DNA from: Urophycis tenuis
Taxonomy: Eukaryota; Chordata; Actinopteri; Gadiformes; Phycidae
DNA: 64,000 bases
NCBI GenBank assembly: GCA_036785325.1
Contig: JAXIVH010000042.1
Location: 2,038,989 to 2,102,988 of the forward strand
Direction: 5' to 3'
The notes under the pieces are model-generated. The model ran no database searches. It saw nothing but the letters and a program-made list of their open reading frames with translations, and was not told the origin of the DNA. A program made the translations under genes and the position numbers. Position 1 is the stretch's first letter. Each line of letters starts with the position of its first letter. Below are positions 31,227 to 42,948 of the stretch, piece after piece.

Positions 31227-33287
31227 GGTTCGTTAGAGTTATCTCGATGACCCCCCCCACCTCATCCAACGACTCGGTAGTTGAATAGGGGATCAAAGGC
31301 AGTTGCACTCGCCAATATCTAGTCATCCGCAGCTCTATTTTCCCATATTACCAAGAATGAAGTAAAACGAAATGGTTATCTGTCTTGTTGTGATATAACC
31401 GCTGATTTGGAGATATAGACTTGTTTTTCCTTTTCCCAAAGGTTTTCTTTGTTCCAAGATGGAGGTCAATCTAGTTTGATTGAAGGTACTTCCAATGCAT
31501 TGGTATATTTACTTATTTGAATAAAGACGAGTCACAGCTGGAGTGAGACTTTTCTTTTCCATTTCTATTTTAGTATAAACGTGCTATCGAAATATTAGGA
31601 CACGTCATCAGTAGTGGACCCTGGGATCATAGGGTGTTTCTGGCCATTGTCACTATACACCCTCACCCAAGGGAGGCCCCCCCGAGAGTGATCAATTCTC
31701 AAGGTGTGTCGTTTCCGAAATGGAATTGGTATTGGGTTTAAACTTTTTTAGGAGTGATCATTTGTTGAGGTAACGTCGAGGTAAGTAAAGGTAAGTAAAA
31801 CACTTTTTTGGATACATTGTTTTGGTTATGGAGAGGAGGGGGCACATACTTACCCCCTGACCAGCACAAACCAGTTGTTAACACCGCTAGGTAGCCCTGG
31901 TTTGGCCAATCAGGGCCGGAGCTTGGTTCTTGTCCTCTGTTGGGTCCAGATAAACTAGCAGAAAACTGGGGTCACGAAGGACCGAGGCCAGCCGTGACAA
32001 AGCACTGCCTCCACGGTCCCCCAATGCAGCTATCCTCAGCGATGGGTGTCCAGACCTAGGAAAGACCAAGACCAGCCCCGACCAGCGGTGCCTTCCCAGT
32101 CGGTCCCAGGGTAGGAAAGGCCAAGGCCAGCCGCGACTAAGCACTGCCTCCCTGGCCCCTCCAGGACCCCATGCCGAACAGCCTGTTAATAACAATTCCT
32201 GTGCCCCATACACCGCGCGACTACAGAGATTGTGTAGGAAGTTGACCTTAGAGAAGACTCATTGGCTTACTTTCCTCACCCAAAACAACAATTTCTTGGG
32301 GTAGTCTATTCTCGCCGTAGGTACTTCGGTAATGGGTTTTGTTGTGAAAAGTTTTCCGGATGAAATGCATGCTGGGTAATTGTCTTCTTCCTCCAATATG
32401 TCAAGTGTAGGTTAAGGTTAGGGTAGATTTAGGGGTAGAGTTAGCAGTTAACCTTAACGTTAGGTTTGAAGTAAATGGGAGGGGTTGCGGTTAGGGTTAA
32501 GGTTAGGGCTGAGGTTAGGGTTAGGTATAAGGTTACGGTTTAGGGTTAAGGTTAGGGTTAAGGTTAGGGTTACGGTTAGGGCTAAGGTTAGAGTAAGGGT
32601 TAGGGTTAGCGTTACGGTTAGGGTAAGGTTAGGGTTAGGGTTAGAGGTTAGGGGTTAGGGGTTGGGGTTAAGATGAGGGCTGAGGTTAGGGTTAAGGTTA
32701 GGGCTGAGGGTAGGGTTAGGTTTAAGGTTAGGGATAAGGTTAGGGTTGGGGTTACGGCTGAGATTGGGGTTAAGGTTAGGGTTGAGGTTAGGGTTAGTGT
32801 TATGGATAAGGTTAGGTTAAGTGTTAGGGCCAAGGTTAGGGTTAAGGTTATGGTTAAGATTAGGGTTAGGGCTAGAATTAGGGTTAGGGCTAAGGTTAGG
32901 GTTAGGGTTATGGCTGAGGTTAGGGTTAAGGTTAGGTTTGAGGTTAGTGTTAAGGTTAGGGCCAAGGTTAGGGTTAGGGTTAAGGTTAGGGTTAGGGCTA
33001 AGGTTAGGGTTAGGGTTATGGCTGAGGCTAGGGTTAGGGCTAAAGTTAGGGCAAAGGTTAGAGTTAGGGTTAGCGTTAGAGTTAGGGTAGGGTTAGTGTT
33101 GGAGGTTAGGGTAGGCTTAGGGTTAGAGTTAGAGTAGGGGTTAGGGTTAGAGTTAGAGTAGGGGTTAGGGTTAGTGTTAAGGCTAAGGTTAGGGGTTGAG
33201 GTTAGTGTTAAGATTAGGGCCAAGGTAAGGGTTAGTGTTAGGGTTGAGTTAGGGTTAGGGCTAAGGTTAGGCCTATGGTTAGGGTTG
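31227..33287 (+). repeat. Unit 14, short, 12-bp deletion in tract
   Basis: Tract 32412-33287. Same rare variants as U10 (GCTCTATTTTCCC, TTTAAACTTTT, GATAAACTAG, GACTCATTGG). One 12-bp GGCTAAGGTTAG repeat is missing near 32590, giving a spacing of 2061 bp. CACTTTTTTGG near 31801 and GGGGTTGGGG near 32660 are private. Confidence 0.95.
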
Positions 33288-35348
33288 GGTTCGTTAGAGT
33301 TATCTCGATGACCCCCCCCACCTCATCCAACGACTCGGTAGTTGAATAGGGGATCAAAGGCAGTTGCACTCGCCAATATCTAGTCATCCGCAGCTCTCTT
33401 TTCCCATATTACCAAGAATGAAGTAAAACGAAATGGTTATCTGTCTTGTTGTGATATAACCGCTGATTTGGAGATATAGACTTGTTTTTCCTTTTCCCAA
33501 AGGTTTTCTTTGTTCCAAGATGAAGGTCAATCTAGTTTGATTGAAGGTACTTCCAATGCATTGGTATATTTACTTATTTGAATAAAGACGAGTCACAGCT
33601 GGAGTGAGACTTTTCTTTTCCATTTCTATTTTAGTATAAACGTGCTATCGAAATATTAGGACACGTCATCAGTAGTGGACCCTGGGATCATAGGGTGTTT
33701 CTGGCCATTGTCACTATACACCCTCACCCAAGGGAGGCCCCCCCAAGAGTGATCAATTCTCAAGGTGTGTCGTTTCCGAAATGGAATTGGTATTGGGTTT
33801 AAGCTTTTTTAGGAGTGATCATTTGTTGAGGTAACGTCGAGGTAAGTAAAGGTAAGTAAAACACTTTTTAGGATACATTGTTTTGGTTATGGAGAGGAGG
33901 GGGCACATACTTACCCCCTGACCAGCACAAACCAGTTGTTCACACCGCTAGGTAGCCCTGGTTTGGCCAATCAGGGCCGGAGCTTGGTTCTTGTCCTCTG
34001 TTGGGTCCAGATGAACTAGCAGAAAACTGGGGTCACGAAGGACCGAGGCCAGCCGTGACAAAGCACTGCCTCCACGGTCCCCCAATGCAGCTATCCTCAG
34101 CGATGGGTGTCCAGACCTAGGAAAGACCAAGACCAGCCCCGACCAGCGGTGCCTTCCCAGTCGGTCCCAGGGTAGGAAAGGCCAAGGCCAGCCGCGACTA
34201 AGCACTGCCTCCCTGGCCCCTCCAGGACCCCATGCCGAACAGCCTGTTAATAACAATTCCTGTGCCCCATACACCGCGCGACTACAGAGATTGTGTAGGA
34301 AGTTGACCTTAGAGAAGACTCAATGGCTTACTTTCCTCACCCAAAACAACAATTTCTTGGGGTAGTCTATTCTAGCCGTAGGTACTTCGGTAATGGGTTT
34401 TTTTGTGAAAAGTTTTCCGGATGAAATGCATGCTGGGTAATTGTCTTCTTCCTCCAATATGTCAAGTGTAGGTTAAGGTTAGGGTAGATTTAGGGGTAGA
34501 GTTAGCAGTTAACCTTAACGTTAGGTTTGAAGTAAATGGGAGGGGTTGCGGTTAGGGTTAAGGTTAGGGCTGAGGTTAGGGTTAGGTATAAGGTTACGGT
34601 TTAGGGTTAAGGTTAGGGTTAAGGTTAGGGTTACGGTTAGGGCTAAGGTTAGGGCTAAGGTTAGAGTAAGGGTTAGCGTTACGGTTAGGGTAAGGTTAGG
34701 GTTAGAGGTTAGGGGTTAGGGGTTAGGGTTAAGATGAGGGCTGAGGTTAGGGTTAAGGTTAGGGCTGAGGTTAGGGTTAGGTTTAAGGTTAGGGATAAGG
34801 TTAGGGTTGGGGTTACGGCTGAGATTGGGGTTAAGGTTAGGGTTGAGGTTAGGGTTAGTGTTATGGATAAGGTTAGGTTAAGTGTTAGGGCCAAGGTTAG
34901 GGTTAAGGTTATGGTTAAGATTAGGGTTAGGGCTAGAATTAGGGTTAGGGCTAAGGTTAGGGTTAGGGTTATGGCTGAGGTTAGGGTTAAGGTTAGGTTT
35001 GAGGTTAGTGTTAAGGTTAGGGCCAAGGTTAGGGTTAGGGTTAAGGTTAGGGTTAGGGCTAAGGTTAGGGTTAGGGTTATGGCTGAGGCTAGGGTTAGGG
35101 CTAAAGTTAGGGCAAAGGTTAGAGTTAGGGTTAGCGTTAGAGTTAGGGTAGGGTTAGTGTTGGAGGTTAGGGTAGGCTTAGGGTTAGAGTTAGAGTAGGG
35201 GTTAGGGTTAGAGTTAGAGTAGGGGTTAGGGTTAGTGTTAAGGCTAAGGTTAGGGGTTGAGGTTAGTGTTAAGATTAGGGCCAAGGTAAGGGTTAGTGTT
35301 AGGGTTGAGTTGGGGTTAGGGCTAAGGTTAGGCCTATGGTTAGGGTTG
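33288..35348 (+). repeat. Unit 15, short, two 6-bp deletions in tract
   Basis: Tract 34473-35348. Shares GATGAAGG and CCCCCAAGAG with U11 and U12, and GTTGTTCACACC with U17. It lacks two separate single hexamers near 34675 and 34700, so it has the same 2061-bp spacing as U14 for a different reason. Confidence 0.95.
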
Positions 35349-38089
35349 GGTTCGTTAGAGTTATCTCGATGACCCCCCCCACCTCATCCAACGACTCGGT
35401 AGTTGAATAGGGGATCAAAGGCAGTTGCACTCGCCAATATCTAGTCATCCGCAGCTCTCTTTTCCCATATTACCAAGAATGAAGTAAAACGAAATGGTTA
35501 TCTGTCTTGTTGTGATATAACCGCTGATTTGGAGATATAGACTTGTTTTTCCTTTTCCCAAAGGTTTTCTTTGTTCCAAGATGGAGGTCAATCTAGTTTG
35601 ATTGAAGGTACTTCCAATGCATTGGTATATTTACTTATTTGAATAAAGACGAGTCACAGCTGGAGTGAGACTTTTCTTTTCCATTTCTATTTTAGTATAA
35701 ACGTGCTATCGAAATATTAGGACACGTCATCAGTAGTGGACCCTGGGATCATAGGGTGTTTCTGGCCATTGTCACTATACACCCTCACCCAAGGGAGGCC
35801 CCCCCGAGAGTGATCAATTCTCAAGGTGTGTCGTTTCCGAAATGGAATTGGTATTGGGTTTAAGCTTTTTTAGGAGTGATCATTTGTTGAGGTAACGTCG
35901 AGGTAAGTAAAGGTAAGTAAAACACTTTTTAGGATACATTGTTTTGGTTATGGAGAGGAGGGGGCACATACTTACCCCCTGACCAGCACAAACCAGTTGT
36001 TAACACCGCTAGGTAGCCCTGGTTTGGCCAATCAGGGCCGGAGCTTGGTTCTTGTCCTCTGTTGGGTCCAGATGAACTAGCAGAAAACTGGGGTCACGAA
36101 GGACCGAGGCCAGCCGTGACAAAGCACTGCCTCCACGGTCCCCCAATGCAGCTATCCTCAGCGATGGGTGTCCAGACCTAGGAAAGACCAAGACCAGCCC
36201 CGACCAGCGGTGCCTTCCCAGTCGGTCCCAGGGTAGGAAAGGCCAAGGCCAGCCGCGACTAAGCACTGCCTCCCTGGCCCCTCCAGGACCCCATGCCGAA
36301 CAGCCTGTTAATAACAATTCCTGTGCCCCATACACCGCGCGACTACAGAGATTGTGTAGGAAGTTGACCTTAGAGAAGACTCAATGGCTTACTTTCCTCA
36401 CCCAAAACAACAATTTCTTGGGGTAGTCTATTCTCGCCGTAGGTACTTCGGTAATGGGTTTTTTTGTGAAAAGTTTTCCGGATGAAATGCATGCTGGGTA
36501 ATTGTCTTCTTCCTCCAATATGTCAAGTGTAGGTTAAGGTTAGGGTAGATTTAGGGGTAGAGTTAGCAGTTAACCTTAACGTTAGGTTTGAAGTAAATGG
36601 GAGGGGTTGCGGTTAGGGTTAAGGTTAGGGCTGAGGTTAGGGTTAGGTATAAGGTTACGGTTTAGGGTTAAGGTTAGGGTTAAGGTTAGGGTTACGGTTA
36701 GGGCTAAGGTTAGGGCTAAGGTTAGAGTAAGGGTTAGGGTTAGCGTTACGGTTAGGGTAAGGTTAGGGTTAGGGTTAGAGGTTAGGGGTTAGGGGTTAGG
36801 GTTAAGATGAGGGCTGAGGGTAGGGTTAAGGTTAGGGCTGAGGTTAGGGTTAGGTTTAAGGTTAGGGATAAGGTTAGGGTTGGGGTTACGGCTGAGATTG
36901 GGGTTAAGGTTAGGGTTGAGGTTAGGGTTAGTGTTATGGATAAGGTTAGGTTAAGTGTTAGGGCCAAGGTTAGGGTTAAGGTTATGGTTAAGATTAGGGT
37001 TAGGGCTAAGGTTAGGGTTAGGGTTATGGCTGAGGTTAGGGTTAAGGTTAGGTTTGAGGTTAGGGTTAAGGTTAGGGCCAAGGTTAGGGTTAGGGTTAAG
37101 GTTAGGGTTAGGGCTAAGGTTAGGGTTAGGGTTATGGCTGAGGCTAGGGTTAGGGCAAAGGTTAGAGTTAGGGTTAGCGTTAGAGTTAGGGTAGGGTTAG
37201 TGTTGGAGGTTAGGGTAGGCTTAGGGTTAGAGTTAGAGTAGGGGTTAGGGTTAGAGTTAGAGTAGGGGTTAGGGTTAGTGTTAAGGCTAAGGTTAGGGGT
37301 TGAGGTTAGTGTTAAGATTAGGGCCAAGGTAAGGGTTAGTGTTAGGGTTGAGTTAGGGTTAGGGCTAAGGTTAGGCCTATGGTTAGGGTTGGGGTTGAGG
37401 TTATCCCTAGGGTTAGAGTTAGAGCTAGAGATTGAGGAAGGTAGAGTCAAGGTGAGACAGTCTGTACGGACTGAACTCACCCCCGCCGGATCGGGCTAGT
37501 ACACTCTATCTCCCCCAACTCCCTCATTTCCATGAGGGAAGACAGGGGAGAAGAGATGGGAGGAGTATATATATTTAATATATATTTTTTTTAGTAAATA
37601 AATACATCGAGAGACTCACAGCTGGAGTGGCTTTTAATCTTTGTATTCAAGGTTGTTCCTCCTCTTTTGATTCCTCGCTGGTGGTGCGTCGTCTCCACCT
37701 AGTGGTCGTTTTGTGAAGAAGAGTTATAGAAATAGAAATAGAAATACTCTATTGTTCCCAGGTTGGGAAATTGCATTAATAGGTAAGTAATAATAATAAT
37801 AATAGGTAATTGCAATAGTTGGTAAGGTAATCTATATTTAATTTATTTATTTATATTTGTATATTTATTTAGTCTATTTATTTATTCATTTTTGTTTATT
37901 TATTTATTTAGATAAAGAGGATCACAGCTGGAGTGAGTTTTTAGTCTTTGTGTTAAAGGCTGGTTGCCTTCTTTTGATTCTTCAGTGGTGGTCCATCGCC
38001 TCCATCTAGTGGTCGTTTTGTGAATAACAGTTGGTAAGGTAATATAAATGGGTTGTGTAGAGAGCCCGTTCTTTCGATGGCCCTGGCTC
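35349..38089 (+). repeat. Unit 16, long, internally shortened
   Basis: Tract about 36534-37431. Missing 18 bp and 12 bp within the tract (near 37007 and 37152) and 9 bp from the TAA run (near 37795). Carries the GCTGAGGGTAGGG-first order shared with U2, U18 and U20. Tail subfamily L1, with a private GGAGTGGC. Confidence 0.95.
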
Positions 38090-40167
38090 GGTTAGGTTCG
38101 TTAGAGTTATCTCGATGACCCCCCCCACCTCATCCAACGACTCGGTAGTTGAATAGGGGATCAAAGGCAGTTGCACTCGCCAATATCTAGTCATCCGCAG
38201 CTCTCTTTTCCCATATTACCAAGAATGAAGTAAAACGAAATGGTTATCTGTCTTGTTGTGATATAACCGCTGATTTGGAGATATAGACTTGTTTTTCCTT
38301 TTCCCAAGGGTTTTCTTTGTTCCAAGATGAAGGTCAATCTAGTTTGATTGAAGGTACTTCCAATGCATTGGTATATTTACTTATTTGAATAAAGACGAGT
38401 CACAGCTGGAGTGAGACTTTTCTTTTCCATTTCTATTTTAGTATAAACGTGCTATCGAAATATTAGGACACGTCATCAGTAGTGGACCCTGGGATCATAG
38501 GGTGTTTCTGGCCATTGTCACTATACACCCTCACCCAAGGGAGGCCCCCCCGAGAGTGATCAATTCTCAAGGTGTGTCGTTTCCGAAATGGAATTGGTAT
38601 TGGGTTTAAGCTTTTTTAGGAGTGATCATTTGTTGAGGTAACGTCGAGGTAAGTAAAGGTAAGTAAAACACTTTTTAGGATACATTGTTTTGGTTATGGA
38701 GAGGAGGGGGCACATACTTACCCCCTGACCAGCACAAACCAGTTGTTCACACCGCTAGGTAGCCCTGGTTTGGCCAATCAGGGCCGGAGCTTGGTTCTTG
38801 TCCTCTGTTGGGTCCAGATGAACTAGCAGAAAACTGGGGTCACGAAGGACCGAGGCCAGCCGTGACAAAGCACTGCCTCCACGGTCCCCCAATGCAGCTA
38901 TCCTCAGCGATGGGTGTCCAGACCTAGGAAAGACCAAGACCAGCCCCGACCAGCGGTGCCTTCCCAGTCGGTCCCAGGGTAGGAAAGGCCAAGGCCAGCC
39001 GCGACTAAGCACTGCCTCCCTGGCCCCTCCAGGACCCCATGCCGAACAGCCTGTTAATAACAATTCCTGTGCCCCATACACCGCGCGACTACAGAGATTG
39101 TGTAGGAAGTTGACCTTAGAGAAGGCTCAATGGCTTACTTTCCTCACCCAAAACAACAATTTCTTGGGGTAGTCTATTCTCGCCGTAGGTACTTCGGTAA
39201 TGGGTTTTTTTGTGAAAAGTTTTCCGGATGAAATGCATGCTGGGTAATTGTCTTCTTCCTCCAATATGTCAAGTGTAGGTTAAGGTTAGGGTAGATTTAG
39301 GGGTAGAGTTAGCAGTTAACCTTAACGTTAGGTTTGAAGTAAATGGGAGGGGTTGCGGTTAGGGTTAAGGTTAGGGCTGAGGTTAGGGTTAGGTATAAGG
39401 TTACGGTTTAGGGTTAAGGTTAGGGTTAAGGTTAGGGTTACGGTTAGGGCTAAGGTTAGGGCTAAGATTAGAGTAAGGGTTAGGGTTAGCGTTACGGTTA
39501 GGGTAAGGTTAGGGTTAGGGTTAGAGGTTAGGGGTTAGGGGTTAGGGTTAAGATGAGGGCTGAGGTTAGGGTTAAGGTTAGGGCTGAGGGTAGGGTTAGG
39601 TTTAAGGTTAGGGATAAGGTTAGGGTTGGGGTTACGGCTGAGATTGGGGTTAAGGTTAGGGTTGAGGTTAGGGTTAGTGTTATGGATAAGGTTAGGTTAA
39701 GTGTTAGGGCCAAGGTTAGGGTTAAGGTTATGGTTAAGATTAGGGTTAGGGCTAGAATTAGGGTTAGGGCTAAGGTTAGGGTTAGGGTTATGGCTGAGGT
39801 TAGGGTTAAGGTTAGGTTTGAGGTTAGTGTTAAGGTTAGGGCCAAGGTTAGGGTTAGGGTTAAGGTTAGGGTTAGGGCTAAGGTTAGGGTTAGGGTTATG
39901 GCTGAGGCTAGGGTTAGGGCTAAAGTTAGGGCAAAGGTTAGAGTTAGGGTTAGCGTTAGAGTTAGGGTAGGGTTAGTGTTGGAGGTTAGGGTAGGCTTAG
40001 GGTTAGAGTTAGAGTAGGGGTTAGGGTTAGAGTTAGAGTAGGGGTTAGGGTTAGTGTTAAGGCTAAGGTTAGGGGTTGAGGTTAGTGTTAAGATTAGGGC
40101 CAAGGTAAGGGTTAGTGTTAGGGTTGAGTTAGGGTTAGGGCTAAGGTTAGGCCTATGGTTAGGGTTG
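38090..40167 (+). repeat. Unit 17, short
   Basis: Tract 39280-40167. CCCAAGGG and GATGAAGG are shared with U1 and U19, GTTGTTCACACC with U15, and AGAAGGCTC with U12. A private GCTAAGATTAG lies in the tract near 39465. Confidence 0.95.
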
Positions 40168-42948
40168 GGTTCGTTAGAGTTATCTCGATGACCCCCCCCA
40201 CCTCATCCAACGACTCGGTAGTTGAATAGGGGATCAAAGGCAGTTGCACTCGCCAATATCTAGTCATCCGCAGCTCTCTTTTCCCATATTACCAAGAATG
40301 AAGTAAAACGAAATGGTTATCTGTCTTGTTGTGATATAACCGCTGATTTGGAGATATAGACTTGTTTTTCCTTTTCCCAAAGGTTTTCTTTGTTCCAAGA
40401 TGGAGGTCAATCTAGTTTGATTGAAGGTACTTCCAATGCATTGGTATATTTACTTATTTGAATAAAGACGAGTCACAGCTGGAGTGAGACTTTTCTTTTC
40501 CATTTCTATTTTAGTATAAACGTGCTATCGAAATATTAGGACACGTCATCAGAAGTGGACCCTGGGATCATAGGGTGTTTCTGGCCATTGTCACTATACA
40601 CCCTCACCCAAGGGAGGCCCCCCCGAGAGTGATCAATTCTCAAGGTGTGTCGTTTCCGAAATGGAATTGGTATTGGGTTTAAGCTTTTTTAGGAGTGATC
40701 ATTTGTTGAGGTAACGTCGAGGTAAGTAAAGGTAAGTAAAACACTTTTTAGGATACATTGTTTTGGTTATGGAGAGGAGGGGGCACATACTTACCCCCTG
40801 ACCAGCACAAACCAGTTGTTAACACCGCTAGGTAGCCCTGGTTTGGCCAATCAGGGCCGGAGCTTGGTTCTTGTCCTCTGTTGGGTCCAGATGAACTAGC
40901 AGAAAACTGGGGTCACGAAGGACCGAGGCCAGCCGTGACAAAGCACTGCCTCCACGGTCCCCCAATGCAGCTATCCTCAGCGATGGGTGTCCAGACCTAG
41001 GAAAGACCAAGACCAGCCCCGACCAGCGGTGCCTTCCCAGTCGGTCCCAGGGTAGGAAAGGCCAAGGCCAGCCGCGACTAAGCACTGCCTCCCTGGCCCC
41101 TCCAGGACCCCATGCCGAACAGCCTGTTAATAACAATTCCTGTGCCCCATACACCGCGCGACTACAGAGATTGTGTAGGAAGTTGACCTTAGAGAAGACT
41201 CAATGGCTTACTTTCCTCACCCAAAACAACAATTTCTTGGGGTAGTCTATTCTCGCCGTAGGTACTTCGGTAATGGGTTTTTTTGGTGAAAAGTTTTCCG
41301 AATGAAATGCATGCTGGGTAATTGTCTTCTTCCTCCAATATGTCAAGTGTAGGTTAAGGTTAGGGTAGATTTAGGGGTAGAGTTAGCAGTTAACCTTAAC
41401 GTTAGGTTTGAAGTAAATGGGAGGGGTTGCGGTTAGGGTTAAGGTTAGGGCTGAGGTTAGGGTTAGGTATAAGGTTACGGTTTAGGGTTAAGGTTAGGGT
41501 TAAGGTTAGGGTTACGGTTAGGGCTAAGGTTAGGGCTAAGGTTAGAGTAAGGGTTAGGGTTAGCGTTACGGTTAGGGTAAGGTTAGGGTTAGGGTTAGAG
41601 GTTAGGGGTTAGGGGTTAGGGTTAAGATGAGGGCTGAGGGTAGGGTTAAGGTTAGGGCTGAGGTTAGGGTTAGGTTTAAGGTTAGGGATAAGGTTAGGGT
41701 TGGGGTTACGGCTGAGATTGGGGTTAAGGTTAGGGTTGAGGTTAGGGTTAGTGTTATGGATAAGGTTAGGTTAAGTGTTAGGGCCAAGGTTAGGGTTAAG
41801 GTTATGGTTAAGATTAGGGTTAGGGCTAGAATTAGGGTTAGGGCTAAGGTTAGGGTTAGGGTTATGGCTGAGGTTAGGGTTAAGGTTAGGTTTGAGGTTA
41901 GGGTTAAGGTTAGGGCCAAGGTTAGGGTTAGGGTTAAGGTTAGGGTTAGGGCTAAGGTTAGGGTTAGGGTTATGGCTGAGGCTAGGGTTAGGGCTAAAGT
42001 TAGGGCAAAGGTTAGAGTTAGGGTTAGCGTTAGAGTTAGGGTAGGGTTAGTGTTGGAGGTTAGGGTAGGCTTAGGGTTAGAGTTAGAGTAGGGGTTAGGG
42101 TTAGAGTTAGAGTAGGGGTTAGGGTTAGTGTTAAGGCTAAGGTTAGGGGTTGAGGTTAGTGTTAAGATTAGGGCCAAGGTAAGGGTTAGTGTTAGGGTTG
42201 AGTTAGGGTTAGGGCTAAGGTTAGGCCTATGGTTAGGGTTGGGGTTGAGGTTATCCCTAGGGTTAGAGTTAGAGCTAGAGATTGAGGAAGGTAGAGTCAA
42301 GGTGAGACAGTCTGTACGGACTGAACTCACCCCCGCCGGATCGGGCTAGTACACTCTATCTCCCCCAACTCCCTCATTTCCATGAGGGAAGACAGGGGAG
42401 AAGAGATGGGAGGAGTATATATATTTAATATATATTTTTTTTAGTAAATAAATACATCGAGAGACTCACAGCTGGAGCGGGTTTTAATCTTTGTATTCAA
42501 GGTTGTTCCTCCTCTTTTGATTCCTCGCTGGTGGTGCGTCGTCTCCACCTAGTGGTCGTTTTGTGAAGAAGAGTTATAGAAATAGAAATAGAAATACTCT
42601 ATTGTTCCCAGGTTGGGAAATTGCATTAATAGGTAAGTAATAATAATAATAACAATAATAATAGGTAATTGCAATATTTGGTAAGGTAATCTATATTTAA
42701 TTTATTTATTTATATTTGTATATTTATTTAGTCTATTTATTTATTCATTTTTGTTTATTTATTTATTTAGATAAAGAGGATCACAGCTGGAGTGAGTTTT
42801 TAGTCTTTGTGTTAAAGGCTGGTTGCCTTCTTTTGATTCTTCAGTGGTGGTCCATCGCCTCCATCTAGTGGTCGTTTTGTGAATAACAGTTGGTAAGGTA
42901 ATATAAATGGGTTGTGTAGAGAGCCCGTTCTTTCGATGGCCCTGGCTC
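40168..42948 (+). repeat. Unit 18, long
   Basis: Tract about 41354-42281. An extra G gives TTTTTTGGTGAAAAG as in U12. GCTGAGGGTAGGG-first order and CAATATTTGG as in U2 and U20. CAGAAGTGG near 40550 and TTCCGAATG near 41297 are private. Tail subfamily L1. Confidence 0.95.
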
